Shown in pieces: positions 1 to 5,199 of a stretch of 5,199 nt of DNA. The position numbers were made by a program, and so were the translations under genes. The first letter of the stretch is position 1. Each line of letters begins with the position of its first letter. This stretch comes from an uncultured bacterium (GTDB taxonomy: Bacteria; Bacillota; Clostridia; Oscillospirales; Ruminococcaceae), in NCBI GenBank assembly GCA_934845495.1, contig CAKWRB010000095.1:1-5199 (forward strand), written 5' to 3'. The notes below the pieces were generated by a model, which saw only the letters and a program-made list of their open reading frames with translations, did not search any database and was not told the DNA's origin.

Positions 1-751
1 CCTTGCTCATTTCCAGCGAAAAGACCGCCACCTTCTTGCCCGAACGCACTGCCACATTGGTGGCGATATTCAGGGCAAAGGAGGTCTTGCCCATACCGGG
101 ACGGGCGGCCAGCAGGATCAGGTCGGACTTGTTGAGTCCAGTGAGAATGGTGTCCAGCGCGCCGAATCCGGATGGGGTTCCGGCATATTCGCTCTTGTCG
201 TCGCCGCTGAGCTTCTGCAGGCGGTCATAGGTTTCGATGATGACCTCATCGATGCGGGTCAGACCGCCGGTTTCCCGGCCCTTGCGGATATCAAAGATAT
301 CCTGCTCGGCCCGGTCCATGATGCTCTTGGCATCGCCGGTGCCCTCCCGGATGGTATCCAGGATCTTGTGGGAGGTCTCAGCCAGGCTGCGCAGGTAGTA
401 CTTCTCCTGTACAATCCGGGCATAATCCTCCACATTGGAGGTGCTGGGCACCATCTCCACCAGGCTGACCAGATACATCTTGGCATCGCTCTCGGTGGGG
501 AAGATCCCCTCGGAAAGCACCTTGTCCAGCAGGGTGACCACATCGATCTTTTCCGAGGCGAGGAACATCCGCATCAGCACCGAGAAGATCTCCCGGTTGT
601 AACTGCTGTAAAAGCTCTCCGGCTTGAGATATTCCAGTGCATCGGTGATCCGCGCCGGATCGGCGATGATGGCACCCAGCACCGACTGTTCTGCCTCCTT
701 GCTGTATGGCAGTGCTTCCAGCAGTGCATCTGCTCCGGCATTCCGGTCCAT
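1..751 (-). CDS. dnaB: Replicative DNA helicase DnaB, N-terminal part (runs off left edge)
   Basis: Hexameric 5'-3' replicative helicase (called DnaC in Bacillus) that unwinds the chromosome at the fork and contacts primase. Only the first 250 codons are in the window. Residues about 15-115 are the DnaB N-terminal helical domain (motif EAEQSVLGAII at 20-30). A linker helix follows at about 165-182 and leads into the RecA-like ATPase domain, with the family signature GFGALDTILTGL (195-206), Walker A ARPGMGKTS (216-224; K222 and T223 bind nucleotide) and the start of the FSLEMSK strand (244-250), where the window ends. The frame is open throughout with no lesion. The ATG at 751 is chosen because a strong purine-rich ribosome binding site sits 6 bases upstream. 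An in-frame ATG at 778 would add nine residues (MFLGGEEQQ) that merely translate this site. It is the third gene after gdpP and rplI, 44 bases from rplI, the usual Firmicute order. Family identification is very secure. Confidence 0.97.
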   Translation of the reverse strand, partial: MDRNAGADALLEALPYSKEAEQSVLGAIIADPARITDALEYLKPESFYSSYNREIFSVLMRMFLASEKIDVVTLLDKVLSEGIFPTESDAKMYLVSLVEMVPSTSNVEDYARIVQEKYYLRSLAETSHKILDTIREGTGDAKSIMDRAEQDIFDIRKGRETGGLTRIDEVIIETYDRLQKLSGDDKSEYAGTPSGFGALDTILTGLNKSDLILLAARPGMGKTSFALNIATNVAVRSGKKVAVFSLEMSK

Positions 752-757
752 CTGCTG

Positions 758-771
758 CTCCTCCCCTCCTA
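758..771 (-). promoter_or_regulatory. Ribosome binding site of dnaB (doubled)
   Basis: On the minus strand this reads TAGGAGGGGAGGAG, two overlapping Shine-Dalgarno cores. The nearer core, GGAGGAG (758-764), is 6 bases from the ATG at 751. The farther core, AGGAGG (765-770), is 13 bases away. The nearer site is correctly spaced and decides the start codon. The upstream in-frame ATG at 778 has only a weak GGAG, 6 bases before it. Confidence 0.8.
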
Positions 772-795
772 AAAACATTGACTGCTCCGGCTGGA

Positions 796-1242
796 TCAGC
801 CCTCTACAACTTCAACAAAGCACTCGCAGCTGATCCCGGAGTAGAACTTCAGGATCGCACGGAAGCTGCCAAAGGATTTGATTTCCAGCGGCAGGTCGAT
901 CTTGCGCTTATCGATGGTGACACCGTGCTGCTTGGCCATCTCCTCGGCGATTTCCTTAGCGGTTACCGAGCCGAACAGCCGGCCGCCAGCGCCTGCCTTG
1001 GCCTTGACGATGATCTTCTTATCCTTCATCTTGGCAACATTGTCCCGGGCAGCCTGCATCTCCAGGTCGATCTTGTGCTGCTTGGAAGCCTGTTCGTTCT
1101 TCAGTTCATTCATGGCCTGGTTGGTGGCCTCCACTGCCAGCTTGCGCTTGAGCAGGAAGTTCTGGGCGTAGCCGGCGGATACCTCCACCACTTCACCCTT
1201 CTTACCGGTTCCCTTTACATCCTGTGTCAGAATTACTTTCAT
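796..1242 (-). CDS. rplI: 50S ribosomal protein L9
   Basis: Large-subunit ribosomal protein that binds 23S rRNA at the base of the L1 stalk and helps maintain reading frame. The product is 148 residues, the normal family length (about 149). The N-terminal rRNA-binding domain is clear: [19 protein letters not shown] at the start, then [17 protein letters not shown] (24-40). A long charged helix (about 41-75) connects to the C-terminal domain with its typical loop [15 protein letters not shown] (86-100) and IKSFGSF (121-127). The end ([16 protein letters not shown], 133-148) is recognisable but carries two closely spaced cysteines (139, 141), which I would not expect in most L9 proteins. The ATG at 1242 is chosen because it gives the canonical L9 N-terminus and has AAAGGAGG 8 bases upstream; an in-frame ATG nine codons earlier (1269) would place that site inside the gene. 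It lies between gdpP (31-base gap) and dnaB (44-base gap), probably co-transcribed with both. Confidence 0.98.
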   Translation of the reverse strand: MKVILTQDVKGTGKKGEVVEVSAGYAQNFLLKRKLAVEATNQAMNELKNEQASKQHKIDLEMQAARDNVAKMKDKKIIVKAKAGAGGRLFGSVTAKEIAEEMAKQHGVTIDKRKIDLPLEIKSFGSFRAILKFYSGISCECFVEVVEG

Positions 1243-1250
1243 ATATAGTT

Positions 1251-1258
1251 CCTCCTTT
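1251..1258 (-). promoter_or_regulatory. Ribosome binding site of rplI
   Basis: The minus strand reads AAAGGAGG, a near-perfect Shine-Dalgarno match, 8 bases before the ATG at 1242. It lies in the 31-base gap after the gdpP stop. It decides the start against the in-frame ATG at 1269. No promoter or terminator fits in this gap, which supports co-transcription with gdpP. Confidence 0.85.
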
Positions 1259-1273
1259 ATCTCTGTCACTGTG

Positions 1274-3262
1274 TTACTTGGCAGGTCTTGGGTTTTTGCT
1301 CAGATAGTCATCAATGGCCTCAAACAGCCGCTGACGGGCAGTTTCGATGGTGCAGTCGGACAGCTGTGCCCCGGCCATTGTCAGATGACCGCCGCCGCCC
1401 AGACTCTCCATGATAATCTGCACATTCATCTCGCCCATGGAGCGTGCCGAGAAGTTGACTCCTCGGCCATTTTCGTACATCACGAAGGACGCCGCCACAC
1501 CGTTGATGTTGAGCAGTTCGTCCGCCGCCTGGGCCGCCACTACATTGATGTCCTCAATGCTCTGGCTGGTGCTGGCCACGGCACAGCCGTTGTAAAGCTC
1601 CGCCGATGCCATCAGCTTGATGCGCTGCTGGTAATCGGAAAGCGAGGTGTTGAAGAATTTGCGCACATCGCTGGTCTCGGCACCCAGACGGCGCAGGTAG
1701 GCTGCTGCCTCGAAGGTGCGCACACCGGCCTTGGATACAAAATTCTTGGTGTCCAGCATGATGCCGGCCAGCAGCGCCTCGGCCTCCAGCCGGGTCAGGC
1801 GGATGTTGCCGCTGAGGTACTGCACCAGCTCCGAAACCATTTCGCAGGCCGAAGAGGCATAGGGCTCGTGATAGAAGATGGTAGCATTGTCGATGTACTC
1901 CACCAGCTTGCGGTGATGGTCGATCACCGCCACGGTGCGGCACTTCTCATACAGCTCCCGGGATTCGATGATGGTTTTGGAGTGGGTGTCCACCACAATG
2001 AGGAGGGTCCCTTCTTCAATTACATCCATCAGCTCGGACGGGGCCTTGAGGTACTCCCGGTAGCCGTTTTCTGCCACCCGGCGGTAGAGCAGGTCCACCA
2101 TATTCTTTTCCGGGTCGATGGCGATCCAGGCGGGCTTGCCCATCTGGGTCACTGCCTTGTGCAGGGCCACTGCGGCGCCGAAGCAGTCCATATCGGCAAA
2201 GCGATGTCCCATCAGGATCACATTCTTGCTGGAGGCAATCAGCTCGCTGAGCGCCTGGGCCACGATCCGGGTCTTGACCTTGGTGCGTTTTTCCACGCCC
2301 TTGGAAAGGCCGCCGTAGAAGTCGTAGCCGTTCTGGGTACGCACAGCAGCCTGGTCGCCGCCGCGGCCCTGGGCCATTTCCAGCGCCTGCCGCGCCATCT
2401 CGTCCGCCTCGGTGATGGAGGGTGCCTCCCGCCCGATGCCAATGGACAGCGTGCAGGGCACCCGGTCGTTGATTTCGATCTTGCGGATGGTGTCCAGGAT
2501 CTCCAGGCGGTTCTGGATGATCTGCTGCATGAACTTATCTTCAAAGACTGCATTGTAGCGATCCTTTTCCACCTGGCTGATCACACCGCCGTACCGCTCC
2601 ACAAACTGATTGATCTGGTAGTCGATCTCCGAAAGCACCTGGGTCTTGTCGCTTTCCCGGGCATTCTGCACCAGTTCATCGTAGTTGTCCACCATGATGC
2701 GCATCACAGCCGGACGGGTCTTGAAGTAGAGATCGGTGTAGCGCTTGAGGTCGTGATCGTCCACAAAGTAGAGGGCGAACAGCGTCCCGGCCTCGCTGCC
2801 GGAATCATATTCGTTGGCATACATCGAATACTGCCGTTCACCGATGCGCACCCCAAAGCCCTTTTCAGGCGTGGGCTGGCGGAAATCGATACTGCCGATG
2901 AAGTCGGCGATCATACGGCCGTAGAGCTGGATCGTACTGCTGCCGTCCAGCAGCTCCTCCGCCTTGCGGTTATACCAGATGATCTCGCCGCTGTCATTGA
3001 CCACCGTCAGCGCCAGCGGATGGTCGATGGAAGCCTCGGTCTGCAGGGCATGGACCTCCTCGCCCAGCAGATGCAGATACCGGTTGGTACCGGCCGTGAT
3101 GGAGCGATACTGTACAAAGATGATGAGCATTCCCACCAGGAACACACTGATCGAAACCGCCAGTGTCCGGGGGTCCACCATTGCAGCCACGCCGGTTACT
3201 GCCAGGCAGAGCAGGAACATGGAGCCAAAGATGGTAGAGAGCAGCGCCAGTCGTTTTCGCAC
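1274..3262 (-). CDS. gdpP: GdpP-type cyclic-di-AMP phosphodiesterase (TM-PAS-GGDEF-DHH/DHHA1)
   Basis: Membrane-bound enzyme that in characterised relatives hydrolyses cyclic-di-AMP to pApA, affecting potassium/osmotic balance, cell-wall stress and beta-lactam tolerance. The product is 662 residues, matching the family (659 in B. subtilis). Two membrane helices (about 7-27 and 34-51) are followed by a PAS-like domain (about 80-165), then a degenerate GGDEF domain (about 172-318) in which the GGDEF motif is replaced (EKDRY, 232-236) but the family hallmark TLSIGIG...GRGGDQA (271-305) is kept. The DHH domain shows GHRFADMD (352-359; H353, D357, D359), VVDTH (D425), IDHHR (D448, H449, H450) and LDTK (D504), so all expected metal ligands are present. 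DHHA1 ends with GGGGH (622-626). The start is GTG at 3262, 7 bases after AGGAAG; an upstream in-frame ATG at 3394 would begin inside the promoter. It is probably the first gene of gdpP-rplI-dnaB. Substrate is inferred from the family. Confidence 0.96.
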   Translation of the reverse strand: MRKRLALLSTIFGSMFLLCLAVTGVAAMVDPRTLAVSISVFLVGMLIIFVQYRSITAGTNRYLHLLGEEVHALQTEASIDHPLALTVVNDSGEIIWYNRKAEELLDGSSTIQLYGRMIADFIGSIDFRQPTPEKGFGVRIGERQYSMYANEYDSGSEAGTLFALYFVDDHDLKRYTDLYFKTRPAVMRIMVDNYDELVQNARESDKTQVLSEIDYQINQFVERYGGVISQVEKDRYNAVFEDKFMQQIIQNRLEILDTIRKIEINDRVPCTLSIGIGREAPSITEADEMARQALEMAQGRGGDQAAVRTQNGYDFYGGLSKGVEKRTKVKTRIVAQALSELIASSKNVILMGHRFADMDCFGAAVALHKAVTQMGKPAWIAIDPEKNMVDLLYRRVAENGYREYLKAPSELMDVIEEGTLLIVVDTHSKTIIESRELYEKCRTVAVIDHHRKLVEYIDNATIFYHEPYASSACEMVSELVQYLSGNIRLTRLEAEALLAGIMLDTKNFVSKAGVRTFEAAAYLRRLGAETSDVRKFFNTSLSDYQQRIKLMASAELYNGCAVASTSQSIEDINVVAAQAADELLNINGVAASFVMYENGRGVNFSARSMGEMNVQIIMESLGGGGHLTMAGAQLSDCTIETARQRLFEAIDDYLSKNPRPAK

Positions 3263-3358
3263 CGTGAATCTTCCTTTCCAAAATGCGGCTCGCCGCGGAT
3301 TGTTATTGCAGAAGTGCGGCCTGCGCCGCCAGGCGGCACCATCCCGCATTTTAATTCT
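3263..3358 (-). promoter_or_regulatory. Structured 5' leader of the gdpP operon, possible cis-regulatory RNA
   Basis: This is the predicted untranslated leader, about 96 nt, from the inferred transcription start near 3358 to the GTG of gdpP. Its ends are complementary: AAAATGCGG (3344-3352) can pair perfectly over 9 bp with CCGCATTTT (3280-3288), enclosing 55 nt. The first arm begins about six bases after the predicted RNA 5' end, and the second arm touches the Shine-Dalgarno sequence. Inside is a GC-rich hairpin at 3323-3339 (GTGCCGC, loop CTG, GCGGCGC, one G-U pair). GCGGCGAGCCGC (3285-3296) offers a competing local fold that would break the outer helix. I do not recognise a known riboswitch class and see no U-tract that would make it a transcription attenuator. 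The pairing is visible in the sequence; any regulatory role is inference. Confidence 0.4.
3270..3279 (-). promoter_or_regulatory. Ribosome binding site deciding the GTG start of gdpP
   Basis: The minus strand reads GGAAAGGAAG, with the AGGAAG core ending 7 bases before GTG at 3260-3262. The protein from this GTG starts MRKRLALLS and goes straight into a membrane helix, as GdpP proteins do. The site directly abuts the second arm of the leader helix (3280-3288), so that helix could influence ribosome access. Confidence 0.75.
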
Positions 3359-3359
3359 G

Positions 3360-3417
3360 AAAAAGATTATACCACACCCGTATGCATTTGTCACGAAAAT
3401 GATACGAATGTGGTATA
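3360..3417 (-). terminator. Intrinsic terminator-like hairpin downstream of rnj
   Basis: The rnj transcript can fold into a hairpin beginning 31 bases after the stop codon. The outer stem is TATACCACA with TGTGGTATA (9 bp), then two U-G wobbles, then CGTAT with ATACG, a single bulged C, and CATTT with AAATG, closed by a 7-base loop. TATA is followed by ATC and five T residues (3360-3364). The two non-Watson-Crick positions are U-G in the minus-strand RNA but C/A mismatches in the plus-strand RNA, which favours an RNA function in the rnj direction. The stem is less GC-rich and the T-run shorter than in textbook terminators, so termination may be partial and allow read-through into gdpP. Confidence 0.6.
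3366..3394 (-). promoter_or_regulatory. Sigma-70/SigA-type extended -10 promoter for gdpP-rplI-dnaB
   Basis: On the minus strand the -10 box TATAAT (3366-3371) is a perfect consensus and is preceded by TGG, making it an extended -10. The -35 box GTGACA (3389-3394) matches TTGACA in five of six positions, and the spacer is exactly 17 bases. The likely start of transcription is the A near 3358. No comparable promoter is visible in the gaps before rplI or dnaB, so this probably drives all three genes. The boxes lie inside the rnj terminator-like hairpin: the -10 is in its descending arm and the -35 mostly in its loop. Confidence 0.85.
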
Positions 3418-3448
3418 TTAAACACGATTCAGACTGTGGTGTTCAAAA

Positions 3449-5199
3449 TCAGACTTCCTGGATGATGGGAAGGATCATCGGGCTGCGCTTGGTACGGCCC
3501 CATACAAACTGACCCAGCTGGTCCTTGATGGCGGTCTTGATGCTGCCCCAATCCTGGATCTCCTGTTCCCGGCAGCGGCTGACTGCGCGCAGGCAAACCC
3601 GTCGGGCATCGTTCATCATATCCTCGGCCTCTCGCACATAGACAAAGCCGCGGGATACGATATCCGGTCCGGACACCACTTCGCCGGTGGCGGAATCCAT
3701 GGCAACCACCACGATGATCAGGCCATCCTGTGCCAGGTGCTTGCGGTCCCGGAGCACAATGCTGCCCACATCGCCCACACCGAGGCCATCCACCATCACC
3801 GAGCCAGACGGAACGGTACCGCCCAGGGCGATCTGCTCCGGAGAGAGCTCCACAATCCGGCCGATTTCACCGATGACCATATTCTCTCTGGGCACACCCA
3901 TGGCAGCTGCCAGATCGCAGTGCTTCTTCAGGTGCTTATACTCACCATGCACCGGCATGAAGAACCGGGGCTTGGTCAGTGCCAGCATGAGCTTGAGTTC
4001 ATCCTGCTGGGCATGGCCCGATGTATGCAGGTCGTAGGTCTTTTCATAGATCACCTCAGCGCCCTGGCGGAGCAGTGCATTGATCACCCGGGTGACGCTC
4101 TCCTCGTTGCCGGGGATGGGCGATGCCGACAGGATAATGAAGTCGTTGGGGGTGACGGTGATCTTGCGGTGGTCGTTCATGGCCATCCGGGTCAGGGCAC
4201 TCATCGGCTCGCCCTGGCTTCCGGTGGTGGCGATCACCAGCTTGTTGTCGGGATAGCGGCCCAGCACATCCAGATCCACCAGAGTGCCCTCGGGGATATT
4301 CAGGTATCCCATATCCGAGGCGCGCTCCACCATATTCACCATGCTGCGGCCGGAAACCGCCAGCTTGCGTCCGTGCTTGACGCAGCAGTCCACGATCTGC
4401 TGGAGACGGTGGACATTGGAGGAAAAGGTGGCAATGATGATCCGGCGGTCCTCCGCCTTCTTGAACAGCGTCTCGAAGGTGTCGCCCACCACGCGTTCAC
4501 TCTTGGTGGCGCCGGGGCGCTCCGCGTTGGTGGAGTCTGCCAGCAGGGCCAGTACCCCTTGCTGTCCCAGCTGACCGAAGCGGGCCAGGTCGATGACCGG
4601 GCCGGCAACCGGTGTGTAGTCCACCTTGAAGTCGCCGGTCTGGATAATCAGGCCGGCCTTGGTGGAGATGGCCAGGGCACAGGCATCGGGGATGGAGTGG
4701 TTGACTGCAATCAGCTCCACATCGAAGCTGCCCAGCTTGATGTGGTCGCCGGGGTGTTTTTCGATGAGCTTCACCCGGCCCAGCAGACCATGCTCCTTGA
4801 GCTTGCCCTCGATGAGCGCCAGGGTGAGGCGGGTTGCGTATACCGGAATATTCACCGTCTTGAGCAGGTAGGCCAGACCGCCGATGTGGTCCTCGTGGCC
4901 GTGGGTGATGACGATACCGCGGATCTTATCCTTGTTCTTCTCCACAAAGGTGAAGTCGGGGATCACTACATCCACGCCGAACATCTCGTCATCCGGGAAG
5001 GCCAGGCCGCAGTCCACGATGAACATATCGTCACCGCACTCGTAGACGGTCATGTTCTTGCCGATCTCGTGCAGACCGCCCAGGGGAATGATCCGCACCC
5101 GGGCATTGGGGTCTGTATTATTGTTGTTCCCACCCCGGCGGCGGGAGTTCTTCTGGTTCTTGCGGGGCGCTTCCTGAGCCGGTGCCTCCGCCTGTACGG
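3449..5199 (-). CDS. rnj: Ribonuclease J (start codon beyond right edge)
   Basis: Cytoplasmic metallo-beta-lactamase/beta-CASP ribonuclease with 5'-3' exonuclease and endonuclease activity in mRNA decay and rRNA maturation. The window shows 582 codons, open to the right edge. The last 549 begin at VRIIPLGGLHEIGKN (5098), where the RNase J core starts. Counting from there: HGHEDH at 66-71 (zinc ligands H66, H68, D70, H71), H134 in NHSIPDA, D156 in TGDFK, beta-CASP motifs ADSTNAERPG (187-196), HTSGHA (358-363) and MPVHGEY (381-387), then a C-terminal domain (about 460-549) ending PIIQEV. All catalytic residues are present. Upstream in frame are 33 more codons rich in Q, A, P, K, R and N (RKNQKNSRRRGGNNNNTDPN within it), so the GTG at 5096-5098 is an internal valine, not the start; clostridial RNase J proteins often carry such tails. 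The paralogue number (J1 or J2) cannot be decided. A terminator-like hairpin follows the stop. Confidence 0.96.
   Translation of the reverse strand, partial: VQAEAPAQEAPRKNQKNSRRRGGNNNNTDPNARVRIIPLGGLHEIGKNMTVYECGDDMFIVDCGLAFPDDEMFGVDVVIPDFTFVEKNKDKIRGIVITHGHEDHIGGLAYLLKTVNIPVYATRLTLALIEGKLKEHGLLGRVKLIEKHPGDHIKLGSFDVELIAVNHSIPDACALAISTKAGLIIQTGDFKVDYTPVAGPVIDLARFGQLGQQGVLALLADSTNAERPGATKSERVVGDTFETLFKKAEDRRIIIATFSSNVHRLQQIVDCCVKHGRKLAVSGRSMVNMVERASDMGYLNIPEGTLVDLDVLGRYPDNKLVIATTGSQGEPMSALTRMAMNDHRKITVTPNDFIILSASPIPGNEESVTRVINALLRQGAEVIYEKTYDLHTSGHAQQDELKLMLALTKPRFFMPVHGEYKHLKKHCDLAAAMGVPRENMVIGEIGRIVELSPEQIALGGTVPSGSVMVDGLGVGDVGSIVLRDRKHLAQDGLIIVVVAMDSATGEVVSGPDIVSRGFVYVREAEDMMNDARRVCLRAVSRCREQEIQDWGSIKTAIKDQLGQFVWGRTKRSPMILPIIQEV

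Noticed and set aside
368..772. Plus-strand frame of 134 codons opposite dnaB.
   Set aside because: Histidine-rich reverse reading of the DnaB N-terminal domain; no start signals and the sense strand is clearly DnaB.
776..778. Upstream in-frame ATG as the dnaB start.
   Set aside because: The nine added codons are simply the strong ribosome binding site translated; the ATG at 751 is better placed. A longer form cannot be completely excluded.
752..795. Possible promoter or terminator between rplI and dnaB.
   Set aside because: The 44 bases contain ribosome binding sequence and a short T-run but no stable stem before it and no paired -35/-10 boxes.
706..1248. A 180-codon plus-strand frame across rplI and the start of dnaB.
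   Set aside because: Antisense shadow of rplI. It spans the real intergenic gap and two ribosome binding sites of the other strand and resembles no known protein.
1271..3421. A 716-codon open frame on the plus strand, fully antisense to gdpP.
   Set aside because: It mirrors gdpP almost end to end. Its translation is rich in H, G, L and V with no recognisable domain, as expected when a GC-rich gene is read backwards in a codon-aligned frame. It lacks a ribosome binding site and family motifs, whereas the opposite strand encodes an intact GdpP.
3435..3440. Third TGTGGT copy just after the rnj stop, possibly a repeat of the hairpin arm.
   Set aside because: Only six bases match the arm (3409-3414); too short to distinguish from chance.
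5096..5098. GTG as the start codon of RNase J.
   Set aside because: The frame stays open for 33 more codons to the window edge with a composition typical of clostridial RNase J tails, and no convincing Shine-Dalgarno sequence precedes the GTG (the upstream bases encode DPNAR).

Overview
The window is a housekeeping stretch from a GC-rich Firmicute, most likely a clostridial gut-type bacterium of the Ruminococcaceae/Oscillospiraceae kind. That assignment rests on the gene order gdpP-rplI-dnaB (the same order as gdpP/yybT-rplI-dnaC in Bacillus subtilis), an RNase J with a basic, low-complexity N-terminal tail, and strong GGAGG-type ribosome binding sites. Genus-level placement is inference. All four genes are on the minus strand, so transcription runs from right to left.

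Layout in transcription order. Positions 5199 to 3449 hold RNase J; its start codon lies beyond the right edge. Positions 3448 to 3263 form the only sizeable intergenic region (186 bases) and are densely packed: an intrinsic terminator-like hairpin for rnj, a near-consensus extended -10 sigma-70-type promoter embedded in the same bases, and a structured leader of about 96 nt for the next operon. Positions 3262 to 1274 hold gdpP (GTG start), a membrane-anchored cyclic-di-AMP phosphodiesterase. Positions 1242 to 796 hold rplI (ribosomal protein L9). Positions 751 to 1 hold the first 250 codons of dnaB, the replicative helicase, which runs off the left edge. The gdpP-rplI and rplI-dnaB gaps are 31 and 44 bases, each with a good ribosome binding site and no visible terminator, so gdpP-rplI-dnaB looks like one operon.

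The genes join second-messenger turnover (GdpP), translation (L9), replication (DnaB) and RNA decay/maturation (RNase J). I see no mobile element, CRISPR array, tRNA, rRNA or evident accessory system. The most interesting sequence is non-coding: the rnj/gdpP junction, where terminator and promoter share DNA, and the gdpP leader, whose two ends are complementary with the second arm directly touching the Shine-Dalgarno sequence. I do not claim a new biological system.
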